From: Streptomyces sp. CNH099
GTDB taxonomy: Bacteria; Actinomycetota; Actinomycetes; Streptomycetales; Streptomycetaceae
Length of the DNA: 64,000 nt
NCBI GenBank assembly: GCA_000514715.1
Contig: AZWL01000006.1
Coordinates: 124,001-188,000, forward strand
Direction of reading: 5' to 3'
The notes under the pieces are model-generated. The model worked only from the letters and a program-made list of their open reading frames with translations, did no database searches and was not told the origin of the DNA. The position numbers were made by a program, and so were the translations under genes. Below are positions 25,295 through 33,548 of this stretch, piece after piece (positions within the stretch are counted from its first letter, which is position 1; each line of letters opens with the position of its first letter).

Positions 25295-25902
25295 CTACCA
25301 CATCGCGCCGCCCGGCGGGGACCCCGCCGTGGAGCGCGCCATGGCCGCGGAGGCGCTCGGCAGTGACACCACGGGACCGTGGGCCATCACGTGGTCACCG
25401 GGGTGGGCAGTCGCCCGCGTGCGCAGCGGGGCGGTCTCCACCACCTGGCCCCCGTCGCCGCTGGCGAACAGGGCCAGCCGGTAGGACCCTTCGGGCACCT
25501 CGATCTCCTGCCGGGTGCCTCCGCCGCTCACCTGCAACGCGAACCGACTTGAGTGCGCGCCGCCCTCGACATTGGTCACACTGCCGCCGGTGTTGTTCCA
25601 CCCGCGCGCCTCGGAGAGGTGTTCCAGCCGTGCGGGTCCGAGGCCGCCGTGCAGTAGGTGCCGTCGAGCTGGAACATGGCGTTGCCCTCACGGCCGTCGG
25701 AGTGGCGGCCCCACCTCCACGGCCCTGCTCGGACAACGCGACGAGAGGGCCGCTTGCCTCGGTCTCGCCGCCGGCTCCGTTCTCCGTTGCAGCAACGAGA
25801 CGGGTTGCCGAGAGCAGTGCGCCTGTCAACGCGAACACCGATGCGGCGACGAACAGCCGCCGACGCCTGTGAGCTTCGGGGAATGTACGTGTCGTGATCC
25901 AT
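25295..25902 (-). pseudogene. Decayed secreted protein gene
   Basis: An ATG at 25902 with AAGGAGGG upstream starts a frame that must shift to read a signal peptide (RRRLFVAASVFALTGALL), shifts again to FQLDGTYCTAASDPHGW, and again to EGGAHSSRFALQVSGGG up to the stop at 25295. At least two indels are needed. The pieces look like one exported protein, possibly with a beta-type binding domain, but the family is not recognised. Confidence 0.55.
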
Positions 25903-25979
25903 CCTTATCCCTCCTTTCGCTCGGAGCGGCGCGAAGGCGGCGCAGAGACCTGCTCTGACACCGCTTCCGCGCGGCGGGC

Positions 25980-26292
25980 TTATTCCTGGACGAACTCCCA
26001 GGAGGTGTCGTCGCCGGCGGCGTCCTCGGGAAGGCGGTCGCGTGCGGCGACGTCGCCGTACAGGCTCCAGCGCATCCAGTCCACGCAGGTGAGGGGGATG
26101 CGGTCATCGTGCCAGTGGCTGGAGTGGTCTGCGCCGAGGAAGGTGAGGAACGCCTTGGGCGCGGGCAGTTCCTCGTAGGCCCGGCGGCCTTCGGCGTAGG
26201 GGCAGGTGGGGTCCTGGTCGCCGTACACGAACAGGACCTTGGCCGCGACCTGGCCGCTGGGATCGCCCATGTCGACGGTGGACTGCGACGGC
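25980..26292 (-). pseudogene. C-terminal fragment of an alpha/beta hydrolase
   Basis: About 100 residues ending at 25980 show the end of a hydrolase: KVLFVYGDQDPTCPY with the acidic residue and GADHSSHWHDD with the His of a catalytic triad. The nucleophile half is missing; upstream the frame runs into the JetD relic without a start. Confidence 0.6.
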
Positions 26293-26343
26293 AGCGGCCG
26301 CGACCCGGGCCGGGCCGTACTTCCCGCTGGCTCGCGTTTGGGG

Positions 26344-27525
26344 TTACTTCTGCGTGGCCAGGTCGGCGAGCAGCAGGGGCAGCATGCGCTCTTCCATGAC
26401 GGCGCGGCCGGTTTCGCGCATGCGCCGGGCGAGGGCGGGGTCCCAGGGGCTGGGGGCGGGGGAGCCGCGCAGGGGCTCGGAGTCTCCCGCCGCCAGGGCG
26501 CTTTCGTGGTCGGCGGCGGACATGCGCCAGGGCTGCGCGGTGTAGCGGGTGGCGGCCGAGGCGGTGGTGCGTAGGCCGGTCCAGTCGAAGTCGCCGCGCC
26601 AGCGGATGGTGACGCCCCGCCCGGTGCAGGGTGGTGAGCAGCCGGTGGCAGGCCGCGGACGGGTTGCCCCCGGTGCGGATCAGCGGGCCTGTGGCGGGGG
26701 CGGCGACGGCGGCCCGCAGGACGGAGGGGTTCTCGCAGACGTGGACCACCCCCGCAGCCGGGGTGACCGGCATGGTGACGAGGTGGTGCCGCGTGACCGG
26801 CAGGCCGAGGACGAGGACGTGGCTGGAGAGGCCGTCGGTGAGGACACCGGCTGATTCCCACAGGGTGCGTTCGGCTTCCCCGCCGCGGGGTGGGGCGGTG
26901 TGGGAGCGGAGGGCGAGGGCGCGCAGGATCAGCCCGGCGAGGGGAGTGGCGCCCGGTGCCTTGGTGTCGCCGGTGGCGCGTTCGGCGAGGACCGGCAGCG
27001 GGAGGCCGGGGGCGGGGGGCAGGTCCAGGGCCGCGACGGCCGCGGTGACCTGGCCGGTCTCGCCGCGCCGGATCAGCCGGGTGAGCGTGCCGTCGGCGCG
27101 CAGCCCCGCGGCCCATGCGTCGTACCAGGCGCACCCGGCGTGCCGTCCCGCCGCCAGCACGGCCGTTGCGGTGTCGCGGGCCGCCTCCTCGGCTGAGATA
27201 CGTTCGGTGCGCGGGGTGATGCGGCCGGTCAGTGCCTGCACCGCGGTGTGCAGGTCGGGGCGACGGCGGCGTCGGCCAGGGTGGCGGCGAGTTTCCGCGG
27301 CGGGATGGTGACCGGGCCGGAGGAGTGGCCGCCGCCCCCGGCCCGGCCGGAGCCCAGCAGGGCGCGGATCGCGTGGAGTTCGTCGCCTGCGGGATGCCGC
27401 GGCACGAGCGTGCCGGTCAGCGGCCGGCCCAGTTCGACGCGACGGGCGAGCGCGGCGACGAGCCGGGCGAGGGCCGGATCGCCCAAGGTGCGGCGCAGCC
27501 GCGGCAGATCGACGTCGGGGCTCAT
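26344..27525 (-). pseudogene. Frameshifted JetD (TIGR02679/DUF2399) relic of a Wadjet system
   Basis: The start (27525) reads DLPRLRRTLGDPALARLVAA and RPLTGTLVPRHPAGDELHAI. After one indel near 27260 it continues HTAVQALTGRITPRTERIS and GRHAGCAWYDAWAAGL. After another near 26620 it reads RWRGDFDWTGLRTTASAA, QPWRMSAADHE and EERMLPLLLADLATQ with TAA at 26344-26346. This is the TIGR02679_N plus DUF2399 layout of JetD, the toprim-like nuclease subunit of the Wadjet anti-plasmid complex. The acidic GDFDW motif survives, but the gene cannot yield a full protein. Confidence 0.75.
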
Positions 27526-27574
27526 CGCGCCGGCCGGTCAGGACAGTCCGCCGTCGGCCGCGCCCGGGCCCGGC

Positions 27575-27800
27575 TCGCGCGGGGTGGGCAGGCGGGCCGG
27601 CGGGCGCGGCGTTCGACGCGTACGGGGTCGTGGCCGTCCCATTCCCAGGTGGTCACGTGGACGGCGCCGACGCCGTCGCGGCGCACCAGGGGGTGGCGGC
27701 AAGCCCCGGGACGGTGGGGTAGAAGCCCCATTCGCGCTCGGAGTTCATCACCACGTCCGGGTCGAGGGTGGCCAGCAGGCCGTGGCCTCTCCCGCGACGA
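27575..27800 (-). pseudogene. C-terminal fragment of JetC (SMC-like, TIGR02680) in a Wadjet relic
   Basis: Two frames joined by one shift read DPDVVMNSEREWGFYPTVPG and then PLVRRDGVGAVHVTTWEWDG, which resembles the end of the SMC-like JetC protein. It lies directly upstream of the JetD relic on the same strand, the gene order of Wadjet operons. JetA, JetB and most of JetC are gone. Confidence 0.5.
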
Positions 27801-27865
27801 TCCGCCATCTCGACCCGAGGCCCTTCCGTGACCCGGCCTTTTCCGCATGCCCCGGGGCCCCGGCG

Positions 27866-28687
27866 CTACGCGGTCGCTTCCGGGCGGGTGGCGGCGGCGG
27901 TGGCGACGGCTGCGTCCAGCGGGTCGCGGGCCGGGCGGCCGAGGAGGGCCGCCAGGTCGGGGGCGGTGGCGTCCAGGAAGCCGTGGCGGACGCCGGTGGC
28001 GATCGAGGCGAGCATGGGCGGCTGGAAGGGCAGCAGTCCCGGTGTCTCGTCGAGGAGCCTGCGCCGGTACTCGCCCAGGCTGAGGGTGCGGTGCGGGACG
28101 CCCAGCCGGTCAGCCACCTGCCCCGCCGTGATCGGCGTGCCGACGAGGTCGTGGACGCGCCCGTCGTGCGGTGCCGGGTCCGCCGCGACGGTCGCCGCGG
28201 CCTCGGCGAGGTCGTCGCGTGCGACCGCGGCCAGGGCGCCGTCGCCGAACGCGGACTCCACGCCGTCGCCGGACCACCTCAGCAGACCGCCGAAGAGTTC
28301 GGCGTAGAGGCCGTTGCGCAGGATCGTCCACGGCAGCCCGCTCGCCCGCACCAGGCGTTCGGTCGCGCGGTGCGCGAGCGCGAAGCCGAGATGGTCGCCG
28401 GCGCCGGTCAGGCTCGTGTAGACGACGTGGCGGACGCCGTCCCGGACGGCGGCGTCCAGGACCGCCTCGTGCCGTCCGACGACCTGGTCGTCCTCGGCGT
28501 AGCCGGCGGAGACCAGCACCAGGGTCGACACACCGGCGAGGTCGAGGCTCGCGGGGTCGTCGAAGTCGAGACGGCGCACCCCCTCGCCGGGGGTCCGGCT
28601 GCCGCCCGTCGCCGCGGTGCCCCGGGCGTGCAGCGCCGCGAGGGTGGCCGCGCCGAGGTTCCCGTTCGCTCCGGTCACCAGGATCAT
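27866..28687 (-). CDS. NAD(P)-binding NmrA/quinone-reductase-like protein
   Basis: 273 residues. Rossmann start MILVTGANGNLGAATLAAL, VSTLVLVSAGYAEDD, VRHVVYTSLTGAGDH, LPWTILRNGLYAELF. This is the atypical short-chain dehydrogenase type (QorB/NmrA-like), which reduces quinones with NADPH or acts as a redox sensor. It is divergent from the HxlR regulator at 28775 with an 87-bp shared gap, the usual pairing for this family. Confidence 0.88.
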   Translation of the reverse strand: MILVTGANGNLGAATLAALHARGTAATGGSRTPGEGVRRLDFDDPASLDLAGVSTLVLVSAGYAEDDQVVGRHEAVLDAAVRDGVRHVVYTSLTGAGDHLGFALAHRATERLVRASGLPWTILRNGLYAELFGGLLRWSGDGVESAFGDGALAAVARDDLAEAAATVAADPAPHDGRVHDLVGTPITAGQVADRLGVPHRTLSLGEYRRRLLDETPGLLPFQPPMLASIATGVRHGFLDATAPDLAALLGRPARDPLDAAVATAAATRPEATA

Positions 28688-28774
28688 GTGAGTCGCCGTC
28701 CTCCGTCGTGGTTCTCATCGGTAACTACGCTTGATCCTCGACCGCCCGTTCGCAGGCCACAAGAAGGCAGTCTG

Positions 28775-29197
28775 ATGTCACTCACGCACACCGGGGTAAC
28801 CACCGCCCCCGCCGACCTGGCCCCCTGCGGGCGCGAGGACCACCCCGACTGCGGCATCCGCGACGTCCTGGACCGCATCGGGGACAAGTGGTCGGTGCTC
28901 GTGATCGTCGAACTCGCCGGCGGGCCGCGCCGGTTCCGCGAGCTGCAGCGCGCCATCGACGGCATCTCCCAGCGCATGCTCACCCTCACCGTGCGCCGGC
29001 TGGAACGCGACGGCCTGGTGCTGCGCACCGTGTACCCGACCGTCCCCGCCCGGGTCGACTACCGTCTGACCGAGACCGGGACCGGCCTGACCCACCTCGT
29101 CAAGGCGCTCGCGGACTGGTCCCGTACGCACCGTGCCGTCATCGCCGAGGCGCGGCACGCCTACGACCGGGCCCACCCCGACCACGACATCCGCTGA
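28775..29197 (+). CDS. HxlR-family transcriptional regulator
   Basis: 140 residues, ATG 28775 with AAGAAGG upstream. HxlR winged helix: CGIRDVLDRIGDKWSVLVIV, RRFRELQRAIDGISQRMLTL, RRLERDGLVLRTVYPTVPARVDYRLTETG. Cys residues near the start (APCGRE, DCGIRD) may sense electrophiles or quinones as in related YodB/QorR proteins. It probably represses the divergent NAD(P)-binding gene and itself. Confidence 0.9.
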   Translation: MSLTHTGVTTAPADLAPCGREDHPDCGIRDVLDRIGDKWSVLVIVELAGGPRRFRELQRAIDGISQRMLTLTVRRLERDGLVLRTVYPTVPARVDYRLTETGTGLTHLVKALADWSRTHRAVIAEARHAYDRAHPDHDIR

Positions 29198-29322
29198 CGG
29201 CGACCGCCGCCGGAAGACCGTCGCCGAACCTGCCACCGCGGAAAGAACCGACGATGCACCGCCGTGACCGCCGCACGCCCGGCCCCGGGCCCGCGGGCGC
29301 GGACCGCGGCGGCGGGCGCCGC

Positions 29323-29685
29323 TCAGCCGCCGTAGTGGTGCAGCGCCTGGCCCATGGCGGCGAGCACCGAGGGCTCGACGCGGTAGAAGACCCAGGTGCC
29401 GCGGCGCTCGGAGGTGAGCAGGCCGGCCTCCTTGAGCTTCTTCAGGTGGTGGCTCACGGTGGGCTGGGAGACGCCGACGTCGGAGATGTCGCACACGCAC
29501 GCCTCGCCGCCCTCGTGCGAGGCGACCGCGGAGAACAGCCGCAGCCGCACCGGGTCGGACAGCGCCTTGAACATGGCGGCGGTGGTCACCGCCTCCTCGG
29601 CCGTCAGGGTCCGCTCGGTCAGCGGCGGGCAGCAGGGCGCGACGGTTTCCGGCTCAAGCACGGGGAGCAGCTTCGCGTTCGCCAT
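29323..29685 (-). CDS. arsR: ArsR-family arsenic-responsive repressor
   Basis: 120 residues. PVRLRLFSAVASHEGGEACVCDI carries the metal-site CxC of arsenic sensors, followed by the recognition helix VSQPTVSHHLKKLKEAGLL and RRGTWVFYRV. A CC pair near residue 18 could add thiols. The ATG at 29685 has no clear ribosome site, so the mRNA may be leaderless. The bases just upstream contain GATTCGA (in the CDS direction), the same half-site as the palindrome at 30780-30815. Confidence 0.88.
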   Translation of the reverse strand: MANAKLLPVLEPETVAPCCPPLTERTLTAEEAVTTAAMFKALSDPVRLRLFSAVASHEGGEACVCDISDVGVSQPTVSHHLKKLKEAGLLTSERRGTWVFYRVEPSVLAAMGQALHHYGG

Positions 29686-29709
29686 ACGTCTAGTTTCACA
29701 CAGGTCGAA

Positions 29710-30768
29710 TCAGTCGGACCGGCCTAGCTGGCGGGCCAGCCGGCCGGCGACGCGGTCGGCGTCCCGGCCGACGCCGCGCAGCGAGTTGGAGGACAGGCTG
29801 CGCTGCCACTCCAGTCCGACGAATCCCAGGCCGGGACGGGCCGGGGCGACGCCGCCGCGGTGCCGCGGCCCGCCGGCCGGGCCGAGGACGCCCAGGGGGG
29901 CCAGATAGCCCAGGTCGGGCCGGTAGCCGGTGGCCAGCACGAGCGTGTCCACGGACTCGGCCGTACCGTCCGCCCAGATGACCTTGTCCCCGTCGAGGCC
30001 GGTGAAGAGGGGGCGGCGGTCGGGGGCGCCGGTGGCGACGGCGGCGCGGTAGCGGCCGTCGTCGATGACCATCTGGGTGGGCGGGACGGTGACGAAGCGG
30101 CCGAGCGGCGCCGTGTCGAGGCCGGTGACGCCGAGCCAGAAGTGCAGGTCGCGGCCGAGGATGCGCTGGCGCGCGTAGCGCACGGGGCGGCGGGAGGCCA
30201 GCGTCACGGTCGCGTGCCGGGCCAGTTCGGCGCCGATCTGCACGGCGGAGTTGCCGGCGCCGACGACCACCACGCGCCCGCCCGCGTACAGCTCGGGCCG
30301 GCGGTAGTCGCCGGCGTGCAGCACGGTGCCGGTGAAGGACTCCAGGCCCGGCAGCGCGGGCCGGAACGGGCGTCCGAAGCTGCCGGACGCGCCGACCACC
30401 GCCCGCGCGGCGAGTTCCCGGCCGTCGTCGAGGGCGACGCGGAACCCCGTGCCGGCGGCGCTGACCTCCCGTACCCGGCTGCCGGTGCGCACCTCGGCGT
30501 CCAGGCCGGCGGCGTAGCGTTCCAGGTAGGCGGCGACCTCGTCGCGGTGCGGGTGGCGGTCCGGGTCGCCGGGGAAGTCCAGCCCCGGCAGCGCGCTGTA
30601 CCGGGCGGGGGAGAAGAGGGTGAGGCTGTCGTAGTAGCGCGGCCAGGATCCGGCCGGCCGGTCGGAGGCTTCCAGCACCACGGGCGCCAGGCCGTGCCGG
30701 CGCAGCGCGTACGCCGCGGCCAGCCCCGACTGTCCACCGCCGACCACCGCCACGTCGAGCTGTTCCAT
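29710..30768 (-). CDS. ArsO-like FAD/NAD(P)-dependent monooxygenase
   Basis: 352 residues. GGGQSGLAAAYALRRHGL (FAD), SLTLFSPARYSALPGLDFPG, VVVVGAGNSAVQIGAELARH (NADPH) and LVLATGYRPDLGYL identify a class B-type flavin monooxygenase as found in ars operons (ArsO) and related to ArsK/YUCCA-type enzymes. It lies 24 bp upstream of arsR on the same strand and its promoter holds the dyad at 30780-30815. Confidence 0.82.
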   Translation of the reverse strand: MEQLDVAVVGGGQSGLAAAYALRRHGLAPVVLEASDRPAGSWPRYYDSLTLFSPARYSALPGLDFPGDPDRHPHRDEVAAYLERYAAGLDAEVRTGSRVREVSAAGTGFRVALDDGRELAARAVVGASGSFGRPFRPALPGLESFTGTVLHAGDYRRPELYAGGRVVVVGAGNSAVQIGAELARHATVTLASRRPVRYARQRILGRDLHFWLGVTGLDTAPLGRFVTVPPTQMVIDDGRYRAAVATGAPDRRPLFTGLDGDKVIWADGTAESVDTLVLATGYRPDLGYLAPLGVLGPAGGPRHRGGVAPARPGLGFVGLEWQRSLSSNSLRGVGRDADRVAGRLARQLGRSD

Positions 30769-30779
30769 GGATCCTCCTT

Positions 30780-30815
30780 GATTCGAGAAGCGTCTATGTT
30801 GACGCTTATCGAATC
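30780..30815. promoter_or_regulatory. Palindromic operator between the two ars flavoprotein genes
   Basis: GATTCGAGAAGCGTC (30780-30794), 6-bp spacer TATGTT, GACGCTTATCGAATC (30801-30815). The 15-bp arms match at 14 positions. It sits 12 bp from the start of the minus-strand gene and 58 bp from the plus-strand gene, so one ArsR dimer (or two) bound here would shut both. Confidence 0.75.
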
Positions 30816-30872
30816 AGATGCCATGCTGTCCGCACAAGCATCGAAGGCTGTCGAAGCAGAGGAGCCACCGTC

Positions 30873-32276
30873 ATGGAGCACGCCCCCGATCTGCCCGTCG
30901 CCGTCGTCGGCGCCGGCCCCGTCGGCCTGGCGGCCGCCGCCCGCCTGCTGGAGCGCGGCCTGACCCCGCTGGTGCTGGAGGCCGGGCCGCGCGCCGGCTC
31001 CGCGGTGCGCGCCTGGGGGCACGTGCGGCTCTTCTCCACCTGGGCCGAGCTGACCGACCCGGCCGCCGAGAAGCTCCTCGCCCCCACCGGCTGGACCAGG
31101 CCCGACGAAAGCACGTACCCGACCGGCCGCGAGTGGGCCGACCGCTATCTGCAGCCGCTCGCCGACGCCCTCGGCGACCACGTCCGCTACGGCGCGACGG
31201 TCACCGGCGTCGCCCGCGCCGGCCGCGACCGCATCGTGGACACCGACCGCGACGCCCAGCCCTTCGCCGTCCACGCCGTACGGGCCGACGGCACCGAGGA
31301 GCGCCTCCTCGTACGCGCCGTCATCGACGCCTCCGGCACCTGGTCGACTCCCGGTCCGCTGGGCGCGGGCGGCCTGCCCGCGCTCGGCGAGCGCGCCGCC
31401 GCCGACCGCGTCGCCTACCGCATCCCCGACCTCGCCGACCCGGCCGTACGCGCCCGCCACGCGGGCCGGACCACCGCCGTCGTCGGCTCGGGCGCCTCCG
31501 CCTTCACCGCGCTGGCCGCCCTCGCCGACCTCGCCCGCGAGGCCCCCGGCACCCGTGCGCTGTGGATCCTGCGCCGCGGCATCGGCGCGCACACCTACGG
31601 CGGCGGGGAGGCCGACCAGCTCCCCGCGCGCGGCGCCCTCGGCCTCGCCGCGAAGGCGGCCGTCGAGGACGGCCACGCCACCGCGCTGACCGGGTTCCGC
31701 ACCGCCGCCGTCGAGCGCGACGGCGACAGCCCCGACAGCCCCGCGCGGCTCGTGCTCGTCGCCGAGGACGGCCGCCGCAGCGAGCCCGTGGACGAGGTCG
31801 TCGCGCTGACCGGACTCCGCCCCGACCTGTCCTTCCTCGACGAACTGCGCCTCGGCCTCGACGAGCGCCTCCAGGCCCCCGTCGCGCTCGCCCCGCTGAT
31901 CGACCCCAACGTCCACTCCTGCGGCACCGTCTACCCCCACGGCGCCGCCGAACTGTCCCACCCCGAGACCGGCGTCTACCTCGCCGGCATGAAGTCCTAC
32001 GGCCGCGCCCCCACGTTCCTCGCGATGACCGGCTTCGAGCAGGTCCGCTCCATCGCCGCGGCCCTCGCCGGCGACCACGAGGCCGCCGCCCGCGTCGAGC
32101 TGACGCTCCCGGAGACCGGCGTCTGCGGTGGCACCGGCCTCACCGGTGGAACCGGCGGAACTGGCGGAACCGAATCCGGCACCGGCACCGGACCCGGGCA
32201 GAGCGCCGACACCGGCGGCTGCTGCGCCCCCGCACCCGGGCTCCTCCAGGTCGGCACCACCGCCCGAAGCTGCTGA
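30873..32276 (+). CDS. Ars-cluster FAD-dependent oxidoreductase with C-terminal Cys pair
   Basis: 467 residues. GAGPVGLAAAARLLERGL (FAD), then WGHVRLFSTWAELTDPAAE, VVGSGASAFTALAALADLA (second dinucleotide site) and VYLAGMKSYGRAPTFLAMTG. The last ~60 residues are unusual: a Gly-Thr repeat linker (~418-445) followed by TGGCCAPAPG and a final SC. Flavoproteins like this accompany arsR in Streptomyces; the terminal Cys pair could bind or shuttle arsenic or act as a redox relay, an inference. The ribosome site GAGGAGCC precedes ATG 30873. Confidence 0.78.
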   Translation: MEHAPDLPVAVVGAGPVGLAAAARLLERGLTPLVLEAGPRAGSAVRAWGHVRLFSTWAELTDPAAEKLLAPTGWTRPDESTYPTGREWADRYLQPLADALGDHVRYGATVTGVARAGRDRIVDTDRDAQPFAVHAVRADGTEERLLVRAVIDASGTWSTPGPLGAGGLPALGERAAADRVAYRIPDLADPAVRARHAGRTTAVVGSGASAFTALAALADLAREAPGTRALWILRRGIGAHTYGGGEADQLPARGALGLAAKAAVEDGHATALTGFRTAAVERDGDSPDSPARLVLVAEDGRRSEPVDEVVALTGLRPDLSFLDELRLGLDERLQAPVALAPLIDPNVHSCGTVYPHGAAELSHPETGVYLAGMKSYGRAPTFLAMTGFEQVRSIAAALAGDHEAAARVELTLPETGVCGGTGLTGGTGGTGGTESGTGTGPGQSADTGGCCAPAPGLLQVGTTARSC

Positions 32277-32295
32277 CCCCGCCCGCACGGCCCCG

Positions 32296-32332
32296 GCCCC
32301 GGCCGCCCTGATGGGGGGCGGCCGGGGCTTCT
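32296..32332. terminator. Bidirectional hairpin terminator between convergent genes
   Basis: GCCCCGGCCGCC (32296-32307), 9-nt loop, GGCGGCCGGGGC (32317-32328), then TTCTTCC. The 12-bp perfect stem lies between the ars flavoprotein (+) and the FAD monooxygenase (-). Confidence 0.8.
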
Positions 32333-32366
32333 TCCGCTCGGGCAACGGCGCGTGGAACCGAGCGGG

Positions 32367-33548
32367 TCAGGGGGCCGCCGGGAGGGTGAGGGCCGTGTGG
32401 GCGCGGCGGCGCGGGGTGGGCGGGACGGCGGTGAGGTTGCGGAGCCGGGCGTTGCGCTCGGCCAGGGCCTCGGCGGTGGTGGGGAAGAGCGTGGCGCCGC
32501 CGGTGCCGACCAGGTCCTGGTTCAGGGTCACGAACTCGCGGGTGTCGCGTTCGTACGCGGCCAGGCCAGCGGCGTGGTCCCGGCCGTCGAGGGCGGCGGC
32601 GAGCATGTACGCGCCGGTGAGCGCGAGGCTGGTGCCCTGGCCGGTGAGGAAGGAGGGCGCGTACGCGGCGTCGCCGAGCAGCGCGACCCGGCCGCTGGAC
32701 CAGCGGGGCATGCGGATCTGGCCGACCGCGTCGAAGAACACGTCGTCCGCGTCGCGCAGGGCGGCCAGCATGCCCGGGACCTCCCAGCCGGCGTCGGCGA
32801 AGACCGCCGCGACCAGGTTCCGCTGGGCCGCCGGGTCCGGGAAGGCGTCGAACGGCGGTACCGGGCGGGCGAAGTTCAAGAACGCGTGCACGTCGTCGTC
32901 GCCGTCCCCGACGGCGTAGAGCGCCGCGGCCCTGCCGGGGGTGTTCCACATGACGGTCTCGTGGGAGAGCCCGAGGGTGTTGCGCATGGTGAAGACGGCG
33001 AAGCAGTAGCCGAGGTACCGGTGGAACCGCTCTTCGGGGCCGAAGAGCAGCTCGCGGGTGTGCGAGTGCATGCCGTCCGCGCCGAACACCAGGTCGAACG
33101 TGCGGCTCCCGCCGCCGCGGAACGTGACGTCGACCCCGTGGCCGGACCGGCCGAGGGTGTCGACGGAGTCGTGGAACAGGAACTCCACGTCGTCCCGGAC
33201 CGCCGCGTAGAGGGCGTCGGTCAGGTCCCCGCGCCGCACCTCCAGGTCGTGTCCGGTGACGCCGCCGGTGACGGAGTGCGGGTGGACCGCGGCCACCTCG
33301 CCGCCGTCCCCGTCGAGGAAGGTCAGCCGGCGCAGGTCGATGTGGGCGTCCCGCAGCGGCGGCAGGATGCCCATCCTGCGGACGACCTCCAGTGCGGTGC
33401 CGCGGATGTCGACGGGGTAGCCGCCGGCCCGGAGGCCGCCCGCCTTCTCCACCACGGTGACGGCGTATCCGCGGCGGTTCAGCCAGTAGGCGAGGGCGGG
33501 GCCCGCGATGCTGGCTCCGGAGATCAGGGCGGTGGGCGCGGGGGTCAT
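32367..33548 (-). CDS. FAD-dependent aromatic-type monooxygenase (PHBH/TetX-like)
   Basis: 393 residues. ALISGASIAGPALAYWLNRRG (FAD, GASIAG variant), DLVFGADGMHSHTRELLF (DG motif), RVALLGDAAYAPSFLTGQGT (GD motif). This is a single-component flavoprotein hydroxylase of the group that contains TetX and polyketide-tailoring enzymes. Its ATG overlaps the stop of the MFS gene (ATGA), so it is the last gene of a six-gene coupled operon. Substrate unknown; drug or xenobiotic inactivation fits the neighbouring exporter. Confidence 0.88.
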   Translation of the reverse strand: MTPAPTALISGASIAGPALAYWLNRRGYAVTVVEKAGGLRAGGYPVDIRGTALEVVRRMGILPPLRDAHIDLRRLTFLDGDGGEVAAVHPHSVTGGVTGHDLEVRRGDLTDALYAAVRDDVEFLFHDSVDTLGRSGHGVDVTFRGGGSRTFDLVFGADGMHSHTRELLFGPEERFHRYLGYCFAVFTMRNTLGLSHETVMWNTPGRAAALYAVGDGDDDVHAFLNFARPVPPFDAFPDPAAQRNLVAAVFADAGWEVPGMLAALRDADDVFFDAVGQIRMPRWSSGRVALLGDAAYAPSFLTGQGTSLALTGAYMLAAALDGRDHAAGLAAYERDTREFVTLNQDLVGTGGATLFPTTAEALAERNARLRNLTAVPPTPRRRAHTALTLPAAP

